Assembly (NCBI GenBank): GCA_032622095.1 | Contig: CP136064.1 | Location: 174,918,247-174,982,246 of the forward strand | Direction: 5' to 3' | DNA from: Siphonodentalium dalli | Lineage: Eukaryota > Mollusca > Scaphopoda > Gadilida > Siphonodentaliidae | DNA length: 64,000 nucleotides | Shown: positions 11,460 to 21,016 of the stretch, one piece after another | Layout of the letters: each line of letters begins with the position of its first letter | Numbering within the stretch: position 1 is the stretch's first letter | Made by a program: the position numbers and the translations under genes | The notes under the pieces: model-generated | The model's input: only the letters and a program-made list of their open reading frames with translations | The model's database searches: none | Told to the model about the DNA's origin: nothing

Positions 11460-12060
11460 TAGCTCAACTTGACGAAGTAAGCTATTGCCATAGGTTGGTA
11501 TCCGTCGCCCGTGCATGCATGTGTATGACCGTCAACAATGTTATTAGAACGCGTTACAGATCGTACCATTGGTCGGATCATTATGAAATTTGACATGGCT
11601 ATTGACATGTAGATGGGAACGAGTCATTAATTGGGGTCATTCGAAAAAATCAACCGCCATCTTGTTCATTTGGTCATCATGAAATTTTCCATGTACGTTG
11701 AAGTTGACATGTATATATAGGAACGATATGTTTTGTGGTGAATCAATAAAAAAAACATGGCCACCGTCGACCATCTTGGTTTTCAGTATTAAACAATGAA
11801 ATCCGTTAGCATCTGAACATTGCGCTTTTCTCAGTCGCTATCATTTAAAAAATACCATATCATATTAAAAAATTTCGGTAAAAAACAAAACGATGGCTCC
11901 ACCGTATGGGTCACCCCGTATGAAGTTTGGCGACGATCAGATCTTTGAGAGATGTGACCTGTATTTTGTGCTAACGGATATTTTTGACGGATCTCGGACG
12001 ACTGATGCCAACCCATAGCAATAGCTCTAACTTGACTGTCAAGTTGTGCTAAAATGGTTC
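11460..12060. repeat. Inverted pair of R1 repeat copies
   Basis: 11460-11800 on the plus strand and 11820-12050 on the minus strand share CTTGAC-AAGT-AGCTATTGCCATAGGTTGG and the later CATCTCTCA-GATC-GATCGTC-CCAAACTTCAT line, in head-to-head inverted order. Both match R1 at 1081-1500. No coding sequence is present. The pair would form a long imperfect hairpin. Confidence 0.7.
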
Positions 12061-12249
12061 AATTGGCATAGCAGGTTAATTTAAATTCCAAATTATTCCG
12101 TTTTTCAACAAAATTCTATGGTTTGTCCCCAAAATCATGACCTATGTTCAAAGGCATTCACTGAAAAATGGTTTTAAAGATAACAAAATTTTACGAACAT
12201 TTTGGAATATGGCCCTGCTTGTTGAACATTTGCATTCAAAAAAAATTAT

Positions 12250-12818
12250 GACCAGTCAGTTCATATATAATACAGTGCATACATATGTCTATTTAATTAA
12301 ATGAGACAAAATCTTGTGACTGGAATCACCATTTACCGACTTTCTGATGTGAACATAATACATTTGGCAGCCATTTTGAAAACGGTTGCCATGGAGACGG
12401 AGAACCATTTGACGATGTCTACCCAAATTTTTTTGGAAGCCCTTGACCCAAGGTACCTAACTTATGTGTTAATGGGTTTGTCGATACGGAACTTGTGCTA
12501 CCACAAAAGGATAGAGAGGCTATATATTTAGGCATACACCAGTCACCATGGCAACAGTTATATTCACCAAATATACCACAAAATGCGAGTTATGATGACG
12601 ACCAGTCAGTTCATATATAACACAGTGCATAAACATGTATATTTAATTAAATGAGACAAAATCTTGTGACTGGAATCACCATTTATCGACTTTCTGATGT
12701 GAAAATAATACATTTGGCAGCCATTTTGAAAACGGTTGCTATGGAGACGGGAGAACCATTTGACGAAGTCTACCCAAATTTTTTTGGAAGCCCTTGACCC
12801 AAGGTACATAACTTATAT
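12250..12818 (+). repeat. Tandem repeat, 351-bp unit, about 1.6 copies
   Basis: The sequence beginning GACCAGTCAGTTCATATATAA at 12250 starts again at 12601 and is followed for about 218 bases with few changes (for example an added G in GAGACGGGAGAACC). The two units share the line GGAAGCCCTTGACCCAAGGTA near their ends. No gene. Confidence 0.85.
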
Positions 12819-14035
12819 AAAGTCTGCTCTAGAGCGAGAAAATCCTACGGGGTCATAGGCTGGGGCCAGTATTAAATGGAAATAATATCATAATTTGCTA
12901 GTTCAGCTGTTACCGAGGACAGTGACTGGTTTATTCTATATTGGTTTTAGTGTTTTTTCTCCAGGGGCATGTGTCTTAAAGACATACTATGTACTTGTCC
13001 GGATGCGTGAAACTGATACGATATTATTCAGGAGCTATGCCAACTGGAGGAATGTAACATTCTATTAACATCTCTGAAAATGTGAAGCAAATAGACTGTA
13101 CCACTCCATTGAAAACATCATCTGAACCATGCTCAATTGTAAATATTTACTACTCGATTCGGGACGCATCTATCGGCGACAAACTAACGAAAATGATTTC
13201 GCCATTGTGAGTCACTGCATTTAATTAATATATAAGAATGACGGTGTTTGTTGTCAATTTGGATATAATATTTGCAAAAATACCTACTTTGAAAAAGATT
13301 AATCTACATCTCTATTTTATCACCCTACTGGAGTGTTTCACATCACTTTAATGAGTAAAAGATCGCTCCAGTGTATACTTTCATAACTGAATGGGAGTAT
13401 CTATTCAAAATAGAAAGGGTTACGCCATAATTTTACTAGAATAATATGCTGACAATATCATGGCAAACTCACTGTTTGTGATAGTTATCGCCGGCTTAAC
13501 ATTTAACGCAGTCGGCCATTACCAACGTTTACCTTTTTTTGTTTAGCCCGAAGTAGCTTTTCACTTAAAGCCACGTGGCGGTTTGCGCTACAAAATACAC
13601 CTAATAATATTCGCTTTTGAATTATACCCGCTATCGAAATAAGTCAATGAATACTTGTACTAACTTTCTACGAGCATTGAAGTCATAACAAATACAACCT
13701 TGAACACGATGTTTGGGTCCCCCCCCACCCCCCCCCCCCCAAAAAAACAGCCATTTGCACGGCAGAAAGGAGCGTTCCGTGGTAATCTATCATGATATGG
13801 TAGAAATAAACAGCGTTTGTTTCACTTCTGTGCGAAAATTTGACAACAGTTGGAAAATGACTGACTATATGGCAAGTATTTTTCAGAGCATATGAAGCCG
13901 GTATTTCAATAGTTCATGTATTTGTCAAAATATCGTATACCGCATTCCAAATTACGTAGACAAAATTGGAAGCTCGAATGAGCCATGTCCTTTTAATTCA
14001 CTTCGCCTGAGAAATACTCTTATTGTTCTTATACC
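12819..14035. other. Unannotated stretch
   Basis: AT-rich sequence with a poly-C run near 13720-13740. No frame with a recognisable domain and no clear repeat. It lies downstream of the candidate minus-strand secreted-protein exons, so further exons may hide here, but I found none. Confidence 0.5.
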
Positions 14036-14450
14036 AATGAGAAATATGGCATAAACAGTATGTTATTGTCAATTTTTTTCCCTTTGTTATGTAAACAAAA
14101 GCAAAAAACAACGAAAACGTTTCATGGCCTTTGTTTAGATCCGGATATGGTAAACATAAAGAGCGTTATTTATTACTGTTTTCCTGATATGGAAATAATA
14201 AAGAGCGTTTATATCATTTTTGTGTGATTAACCAATAGAATTGCGCTGTGTTATGTAAACAGAAGCACAACTTCTGTAACACGAGCAGGCTCTTGTTTAC
14301 GTACACCATCGTACGTCTTGACGACAATATACTATTTACGCGCGGATTATGTTTGGCATATGAACAAAACTATATATGTTTTAATATTCCTTCTGTTGAT
14401 GGCGAGTTGAACAAATATGAATATTTCTGCAACGAATGCCGCCCGTGCCT
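14036..14450 (+). repeat. 5'-truncated copy of the TTAA-type element
   Basis: Matches 17987-18369 over most of its length: ATAAACAGTATGTTATTGTC, GGTAAACATAAAGAGCGTT, CCTGATATGGAA, TGTGTGATTA and GAACAAATATGAATATTT. It ends GTGCCT next to TTAA (14451-14454), the same terminus as the fuller copy. The left terminus (AGGTACGG) is missing. The frame at 14248-14454 lies wholly inside this repeat and is not a gene. Confidence 0.75.
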
Positions 14451-14469
14451 TTAACCACCGTAACTACCG

Positions 14470-15065
14470 CTGATGGGGTCATTGTCACAAGGCATCAATC
14501 ACATTCGTAGCCAGCTTTATGAATTGATAACAAATGTAGCCAGCTTTTCTATGGCGATCGCATTTGTGACCAGCTTTTTGAATTGATTACAAATGTAACC
14601 AGGTGTTCTGTTGTGATCACATTTGTAGCCAGCTTTTTGAATTGATCACAAATGTAGCCAGCTTTTCTATGGCGATCACATTTGCAGCCAGCGTTTCATA
14701 TTCATGCGCGCCTCAATGAACAAGATTAGTTTAATCTCATTTTTCTGAGTTGATGGATGAAACACAATTTGAATTTTAATTTGATATTAGTTCATATAAT
14801 AACATGAGGTTTCCGATCAGTGTTGTTAGAATGCTCGAATTATATTCCAATATCAGTTGATAAACGAAGTAAATTTTGGAGCATCACGTCGACATTTTAG
14901 TCACGAATGTGATGACGTCATATTTAGCGTCATATACAGCATGGCATTAGAAAAACTGGCTACGAATGTGATCGCTGGTGAAAAGCTGGCTATGTATACA
15001 TTTTTGATCGATTTAATAAACTGGCTACGAATGTGACCGGACGCTTGTGACAATGACCCCATCGG
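14470..15065. mobile_element. 596-bp TIR element with perfect 11-bp TSD
   Basis: The ends are inverted copies of GATGGGGTCATTGTCACAAG (left at 14472, right complement ending 15063), extended by a shared terminal C. The 11 bases CGTAACTACCG stand directly outside both ends (14459-14469 and 15066-15076) and are identical. The left interior holds a chain of short inverted and direct units based on CAAATGTAGCCAGCTTTT. A non-autonomous element with 9-11 bp duplications is typical of Mutator-like elements, so this is my best guess. It lies 48 bases downstream of the donor site of a candidate exon, inside the presumed intron. Confidence 0.85.
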
Positions 15066-15112
15066 CGTAACTACCGGTATATCCCTCAAACCCACGAACA
15101 ACCTACATGTAC

Positions 15113-15265
15113 CTTCATCGCTCCACTGTTCCACAGATGGATAACTGTTGTCTCTGTTCCAGTCGCTGTTTTCTGCTGACCGCCAGCGCCGACGATAACT
15201 GTTGTCTCTGCTCGAATCGCTATTTTCTGCTGACCACCAGCGCCGATGACTAAATATCCATTTAA
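15113..15265 (-). CDS. Candidate internal exon of a secreted repeat protein
   Basis: On the minus strand 153 bases are bounded by an acceptor (TTTCAG after a moderately pyrimidine-rich tract) and a donor (GAAG/GTACATG). They translate to 51 residues with two tandem units, HRRWWSAENSDSSRDNSY and RRRWRSAENSDWNRDNSY. Two of the differences between the units are synonymous third-position changes (AAT/AAC, GAT/GAC), which supports real coding. The exon is symmetric (phase 1-1), and its entry phase fits the donor phase of the signal-peptide exon at 20777-20930 on the same strand. I infer a small secreted basic protein or peptide precursor, with RR pairs as possible processing sites. The frame stays open beyond both ends, so an exon extent by eye is provisional. 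No homologue is recognised. Confidence 0.45.
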
Positions 15266-15650
15266 CTGAAATGTGGAGGAAATTTAGTTCCCAGGCTGTC
15301 GTCAAGGTAATAAGTGTTAGAATAGAATTTATTAAGCAAAATACGTCCCTGGGTTGGGACAGGTTGCCATACATAGATATAATATTAATGTGGTACATGA
15401 ACACACACAAACTGTATAATAATAATATCACTCAGTCATGTAACTTAATATGCATTATATAATAATATTTATGTATTGTTCAATCTGCACTCGAAAAACC
15501 TCCTGACTATGTTGCAAACTTTCGCACAATGTTGTGAAGGTCATTATCTAATATATGCTTCAGTTGGTCCCATCTACTGTGTTATGACGAATCACATTTG
15601 AATGACGCTGGAGGGGAGATCAAAGTGACGATAGATACGTATATAGGAGA

Positions 15651-16407
15651 GACCCGGGCAAAGCGGATCACTGAAGGTTTTCTTTTATAAAATGCAGTCG
15701 GTAATCATAAATATTGTCACTGCTAGTTTCTAACCATGATAACATTTGAGTCAGGATGCATTCAAGTTCATTTATTGGTTTGGTGATTTTTTTTATCCGC
15801 TTTGCCCGGTCGTCGGGTAAAGCGGATCATCGCCGGATCGGCACACGAATTTATCTGAAAATACAACATTATGAAACAATTTCATAAGCTTTTTAGTTTG
15901 ATTTATGACAATTATACATATTTCTACAAATAATTAGAATTGCGAATTTTCACACGTTCATTTTTTTTGTCAATTATGGACTTGCTCCGACAAGCCGCGA
16001 ATTTCGTCAATCCATCGTACTAAACTTGTCCAATTTCCTCTTATCTAGGAATGCACGTGCACCGCAGAAGTTTTCTGTGCCCAGATGCCATCTGTTTTGC
16101 AGTCCGGCACATGCCATATCTAATTTTTTTGCAAATTGACATAATATTGTCATATTCCACAATTCACAATTTATTTTCTAAGACATCGACAACCGTTATT
16201 CCAGTAGGATGGGTATGTGATAATCGACCTGCTCAATGTGGATATTCACAAACGCCCAGGAATGATAAAATCTCTATGGAAATGTATAAAAACTAACCCA
16301 ACACGAAATGACCGTATTCTAAAACACGGATAGAATCCGAATAATTTGCTGGTATTGAAATAATAAAGGTGTTCTGCTTCGTCCGGACGATCCGCTTTAC
16401 TAGGGTC
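15651..16407. mobile_element. Composite of two TIR elements sharing AAAGCGGATC ends
   Basis: Four copies of a GACCCGGGCAAAGCGGATC-like end are present: at 15651 (plus), 15795-15811 (minus), 15812-15828 (plus) and 16389-16407 (minus). They define a 160-bp and a 596-bp unit side by side, with the two inner ends forming a hairpin. No coding sequence. The 81-codon frame at 16051-16296 lies inside and has no recognisable domain. The elements lie in the presumed intron of the candidate secreted-protein gene; the remaining intron 15266-15650 shows nothing. Confidence 0.7.
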
Positions 16408-16410
16408 TCC

Positions 16411-17735
16411 CATACCAAGTACACTTATACATACGGACTAAAAATGTCTTAAGAAAGAATAGATCTTTGTCGAGTGCGGGCAATTACAAATGGCCAATTC
16501 TATAACAGGAGGATCGTGCCTGGACGGACATAACTCATTTGAACCTCCAAATTATGAATATGTACTTTTGAAGAATGAATATATATAATAATGCCGATAA
16601 CACGTAAAGTACTTGTCTGCAAAACAATTTTCCAGGTAGGTGTTTTCAATAGTTTCTCACAGTAATCAGATAAACGCTCTTTATTTTTACCAAATCAATA
16701 GTATACTGACAAGGAACGCTCTTTATTGTTTCATGTGATGGGGGGAAAACATACGACCTAATAACTCTTTGATGACATAAAAACTGCGCATATAACTACG
16801 TAACGTATCTATCGACCTAATTTGATGCGCGAAGCCCGCCCGAGGTGTAGCAAACAAAATAAGTTCAAGCTTCAAACCGCCTCATTGCGTTCCAAAGAAT
16901 TTTGAAAAATAAATTGTTGATTTGGCTTGGTTTATAAAACGGGACGTATGCACCAATTATGTTTTGGTCTGTCTGTCCGGCCGTACATAATTCTGTGATA
17001 AATTTAGTTCTGAACTAAATGGAAAGACATTTGGTATGTGGCTTTCACTGCCACAATATGTGAGTTTGATTTTGGGATCCGGCCGCCAAATGTTACCAGA
17101 GTTATACGATTCTTTGATAACTTTACGTTAATGATAATTGGATATAATGAAATTTGGTACTATAGTGTGCATGTTTACAACCATTAAAGGTACATAATCC
17201 GATCAGTCGGTCCCCGTATCATCAAGTTCTAACAACAACAAAATGTAGTTATCAGAATCTATTAATTACCAGAAATAATGCCAACCACTGTCAACTATAG
17301 CATAAAATCACCCAAAATGTGTTATATATCGGTTTGTTGAATATTTACCACCAGAGCCAATTGGTATTTAGAGCTATCCCTCTTTATCAGCAATTAGTTT
17401 GGCTTGTCGAATATTTGCCAGGCCGCCAAATATTCCCTGTGGTGAAAATTAACAGAAATCTAAAATAGATATCTAATAACTCTTGAATTTTGATGTGTGG
17501 GTTCCTCGACTCGAAGCCAAAGAAATAGTAATTATGGGAGGTTTAATCTGACTGTGCATCTTTAATATGGGTTAAGTTCAATCTTCGGTTCCGTCCGCAC
17601 ATTTTAAACATATTTATGGACCTTTTTCGACTTTAAAATTAGGTAACCAGCAGATAGCTCAATTGAAATTAAATCTGCTGATTATCTATTTATACGACGT
17701 CCCTGCAATCCCATGACAAATATGGAATGGACCTT
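16411..17735. other. Unannotated stretch
   Basis: No domain-bearing frame, no splice-bounded coding block and no clear repeat seen. It lies within the presumed intron of the minus-strand secreted-protein candidate. Confidence 0.5.
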
Positions 17736-17805
17736 TAAAGGTACGGTTGGCCTTGGCGGTGGGTATCCTGTGAAAATATTTACCCTTTCCTTGTAATCCA
17801 ATGCA
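17736..17805 (+). repeat. Solo left end of the TTAA-type element
   Basis: TTTAAAGGTACGGTTGGCC and the following TTGGCGGTGGGTATCCTGTG match the left end of the element at 17876, 140 bases further on, in the same orientation. Only the terminal part is present. Confidence 0.7.
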
Positions 17806-17875
17806 TTATCTTATATATGTGAGGCTCCATATGAGACTCGCATATATCAGAGAATGCACGACACGGGATCTTTAA

Positions 17876-18369
17876 AGGTACGGTTGGCCTTGGCGGTGTG
17901 TATCCTGTGAAAATATTTCCACCCGTCAAAAACCGCCACAAACAGAAAGAACATCAAAATGTAGACAGACTTTGTCCGTATACAAATAAGAAATATCGCA
18001 TAAACAGTATGTTATTGTCATATTTTTTACCATTGTTATGTAAACAAAGGCATAAAAAGTTACTTTTCTGGTGTTTGTTTATATTATGATGGTAAACATA
18101 AAGAGCGTTCTTTGTGGGTGAATTCCTGATATGGAACGAATAAAGAGCGTTTATGCCATTTGTGTGTGATTAGCCAGCAGCATTGTGTTGTATTCTGTAA
18201 CACAATCAGGCTCTTGCTTAGGTAAAATATAGTAAATCTTTATGATAACATGCTGTTTACGAGATGGTCATGGTATATATGAACGAAACTGAATGCGTTT
18301 TAATGTTTTTCTGTTTACGGTGATTGGAACAAATATGAATATTTTCGACAACTAAGGCCGCACGTGCCT
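17876..18369. mobile_element. 494-bp TIR element with TTAA target site
   Basis: Left end AGGTACGGTTGGCC, right end GGCCGCACGTGCCT; as inverted copies they agree as AGGYACG-x3-GGCC. TTAA stands directly outside both ends (17872-17875, 18370-18373). A TTAA duplication is known for piggyBac- and Kolobok-type transposons. No transposase is encoded. Truncated relatives lie at 14036-14450 and 17736-17805. Confidence 0.75.
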
Positions 18370-18532
18370 TTAAGCTGTTTAAAATTAGGGTTTTCGTGGG
18401 TTCCTGTTGATACCTGCAGTTAGGGTTGGTTGGTCGCCACCAAACTTCGAATGTAACATAATTGGCTCCAATACAAGCTGGGCTTTAATAAGGAATTTGT
18501 CCAATGATTTTCATCAGACTTATTGGCATTTT

Positions 18533-18770
18533 TGTCCCCCGAAAAACTTATTTTCGGGGGACTATAGAAACGGGTTCCGTCCGTCCGTTTGGCCGCCCGT
18601 CCGTCCGTCCGTAACAATTTTGAGTACCTTCAGATGTGCAAAATGTATATAGATGACGGAAAAATTATTTTTTTACGGATTTATTAACTGTTTTCGACTT
18701 AAAAAAATTCAACATTTTTTTTAATTTCTTTAACAAAGTGGTATCGACTTGCCACGTTTTCGGGGGACAC
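18533..18770. repeat. CCCCCGAAAA hairpin and (CCGT)n repeat
   Basis: 18533-18561 is a perfect hairpin: GTCCCCCGAAAA, five-base loop, TTTTCGGGGGAC. It is followed by CCGTCCGTCCGT runs near 18577-18611 and another TTTTCGGGGGACA at about 18756. This looks like the terminal part of a dispersed TIR repeat. No gene. Confidence 0.7.
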
Positions 18771-20199
18771 TGTGGTCGGCTGACCTTTTATTAGACTTAG
18801 ATGTTATTCGTTTTCGGATGATCATTTTTTCTGAAATGCAATTTGAAACAAGCCAACGGGCGTATTGTGCTACTGTGGTGGTGCTTGTGTTCATTCTGAC
18901 ACAGCTCTCAGTTTACCGACCGGTCAAAACTTCCCTTAGTTTGCTTTGCTGATGCTGTTTGTTCATATTCACCAACCTCTGGTTTTTGGTCCCGTTTTAC
19001 ACAAATCTGTATTTAAATAATTGGGTTACTTGTTTTATTAGTCAGGCTCATTTAGGTAGAACATGAGGGGGGTTAAGTTAAGTCATGTGGTAGGGGGTGC
19101 AGGGGTACACTATCAGCTCCCATACCAATTATATTTGTATTTTCATCGGCGTTGCGTGGCCTTCTTAACCCCGGTGACGCCATCAATGACCACATCAATG
19201 TGACATCATATTTTCAAATACCTACAACACGACACAGCACCTGTTAATATCTAATCACAATGACATCAGTTAATTGGGATTAATGTTTACCCAACCTACA
19301 TTTCGGAAAGAAAATGTAAACTGAGTAATGCTAAACTTTGACCCAGTAGGAACACAGGACCGAAAATATTTGCTGTGTAAGGCCCACTTAATTTTCGAAC
19401 CCCCAGATTACATTATATAAAATCAAATAAAAATATATGCCATACTACATACCATTTGTATTATCAACTTATCCGGTGTAATAAACTGTGGACATGTTGT
19501 TTTTGTTGAGTTCGCAACACGTTTTGTCATCAAGATTGAAGTAAAAATTAGTATTATTTTCAGGGGGAATAACTCTATATATTAAAGTATTAAAATATTG
19601 AAAAAGTTTTGAGTTCTGTTGCATTCTGGATGTCACAGGGGGGAAGTCTTTAAATAATTTCAGCAGTTTCCTATTTCTATGTGGGGCATCTTCTGAGACA
19701 CAGATGTTTCAAATAGTGATGAATTATAGTATTTTAATCATATTTTATGGCATAGATTGTTATTAAAACCGTATATCAAGTCACTATAAAAAAACAATCG
19801 GCGACTCTAAAATAAGTGGGGATACTTGGAAATAGGAAAGAAGTTAAGTAGTGGGTTGGGGGGGGGTGGGTCCAGTTGGTTTTTGGACTAAAACTTTGAC
19901 TGAATTTTCTGCAATATTACTCTAGCCAAATTAACAATTCAATTTGAATTTCTCGTTATCCTGTTAGATGTGATAGAGTATATGGGTAATTGCACCAGAA
20001 TGCTGCATATATAATAGAGTGTGCGATGGATGTGATTTTTGAAGAAGTGCGGATGGTGTGGGTATTATATGTGCAGAATCATACAATACATGATGCAATT
20101 TAGTTTCATTATATTTTAGTTCAACAACCCGTGGCGGTTTCCTAACGTGCATGCGTTCATAGCATGCACCAGGAGAGCCTGAAGAATGACATAGCTCTT
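18771..20199. other. Unannotated stretch
   Basis: No frame with a recognisable domain. Minus-strand frame 19964-20212 lacks any family signature. The region lies in the presumed large intron between the two candidate secreted-protein exons. Confidence 0.5.
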
Positions 20200-20560
20200 T
20201 CAACCGACACACCCTGCAGTCATATCTTCCATACGATCGTCACAATACTTCATATTGATCTTCTGGGTGACCACTAGACGAGAGCAATCAATTTTGTTCG
20301 AATTTCAATGGAAAAACATGGCCGCCAGCGGCCATCTTTGAGTTTATTCTTTTCATGATTAAATCCTTCGACACACCCTACGTGCAATGTCCATCATCCA
20401 ATCGTCACCAAACTTCACATGTATTCTTCTGGGTGACCTCTAGATGGGAGCTATCCAATTGTTCTGAAATTCTTTAAAAACTTGCCGCCAGCAGTCATCT
20501 TGGATTTCACATGTGAATACATCGGCACGCCCTGCAGCCCACATTTATTGGTAAATGTTT
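20200..20560 (+). repeat. Dispersed repeat R1, about 2.3 subunits
   Basis: CGACACACCCTGCAG (20205), CGACACACCCTACG (20371) and CGGCACGCCCTGCAG (20521) mark subunits of 150-165 bases. Each contains GGGTGACC-CTAGA and CCGCCAGCGGCCATCTT-like blocks, as at 1081-1500. Confidence 0.75.
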
Positions 20561-20776
20561 TAAATGAAAATATGCAATACAAGCAAGCCCTTTACTGAAG
20601 CATTTTGGCTTTCCTTCTATCATTCTCCTGACTGCTCGGCATAAAATTAACCCATCCCCATGATGAACTACAGTGTCATTGACACTTTCATTTATATTCT
20701 ATGCTGCCTAAAGTTGTAGATACAAACAGGATAACAAAAAAATTCTGATTTTGTTACTAGGAGCATGCATACTCAC

Positions 20777-20930
20777 GTTTCGGTCCTTTCCTATGTTGAT
20801 ATCTAACTTCGCGTGATTTGCTAGAATCGTGACTTCTTGGCAATTTCCTAGCACGATGTTCTTTTTTCGGTTTTGCCTCTATATAGTTAATCACGACGAA
20901 AATCAACAAAACACACACGAACGCCCTCAT
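20777..20930 (-). CDS. Candidate first coding exon, secreted basic peptide
   Basis: On the minus strand an ATG at 20930 opens 51 codons ending at a strong donor, AAAC/GTGAGTATG (20776). The first 19 residues, MRAFVCVLLIFVVINYIEA, form a clear signal peptide: one positive charge, a hydrophobic core and a small residue at -1 and -3-compatible spacing. The rest is strongly basic (KPKKEHRARKLPRSHD, then SSKSREVRYQHRKGPK). The exon ends in phase 1, which fits the exon at 15113-15265. TATAAA lies 81-86 bases upstream. I infer a small secreted protein such as a peptide precursor or extracellular-matrix/antimicrobial peptide; the function is unknown. It is one of very few host-gene candidates in the window. 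Joining to the 15.1-kb exon is a hypothesis. Confidence 0.55.
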
Positions 20931-21010
20931 ATCAAAGCGTCAAACAATCTGAAGAGGCACAAGTATATATGTGAGTATTTACCAAGAGCGTCTTCTTCGG
21001 TAGAGTGAAG

Positions 21011-21016
21011 TTTATA
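21011..21016 (-). promoter_or_regulatory. TATA box upstream of the secreted-peptide exon
   Basis: CAATATAAACTT on the minus strand places TATAAA about 80 bases before the ATG at 20930. A start 25-30 bases downstream would give a 5' UTR of roughly 50 bases without another ATG in between. Confidence 0.4.

Noticed and set aside
14901..15431. 176-codon minus-strand frame as one gene
   Set aside because: It runs through a TIR element and past good splice sites; only the 15113-15265 part looks coding.
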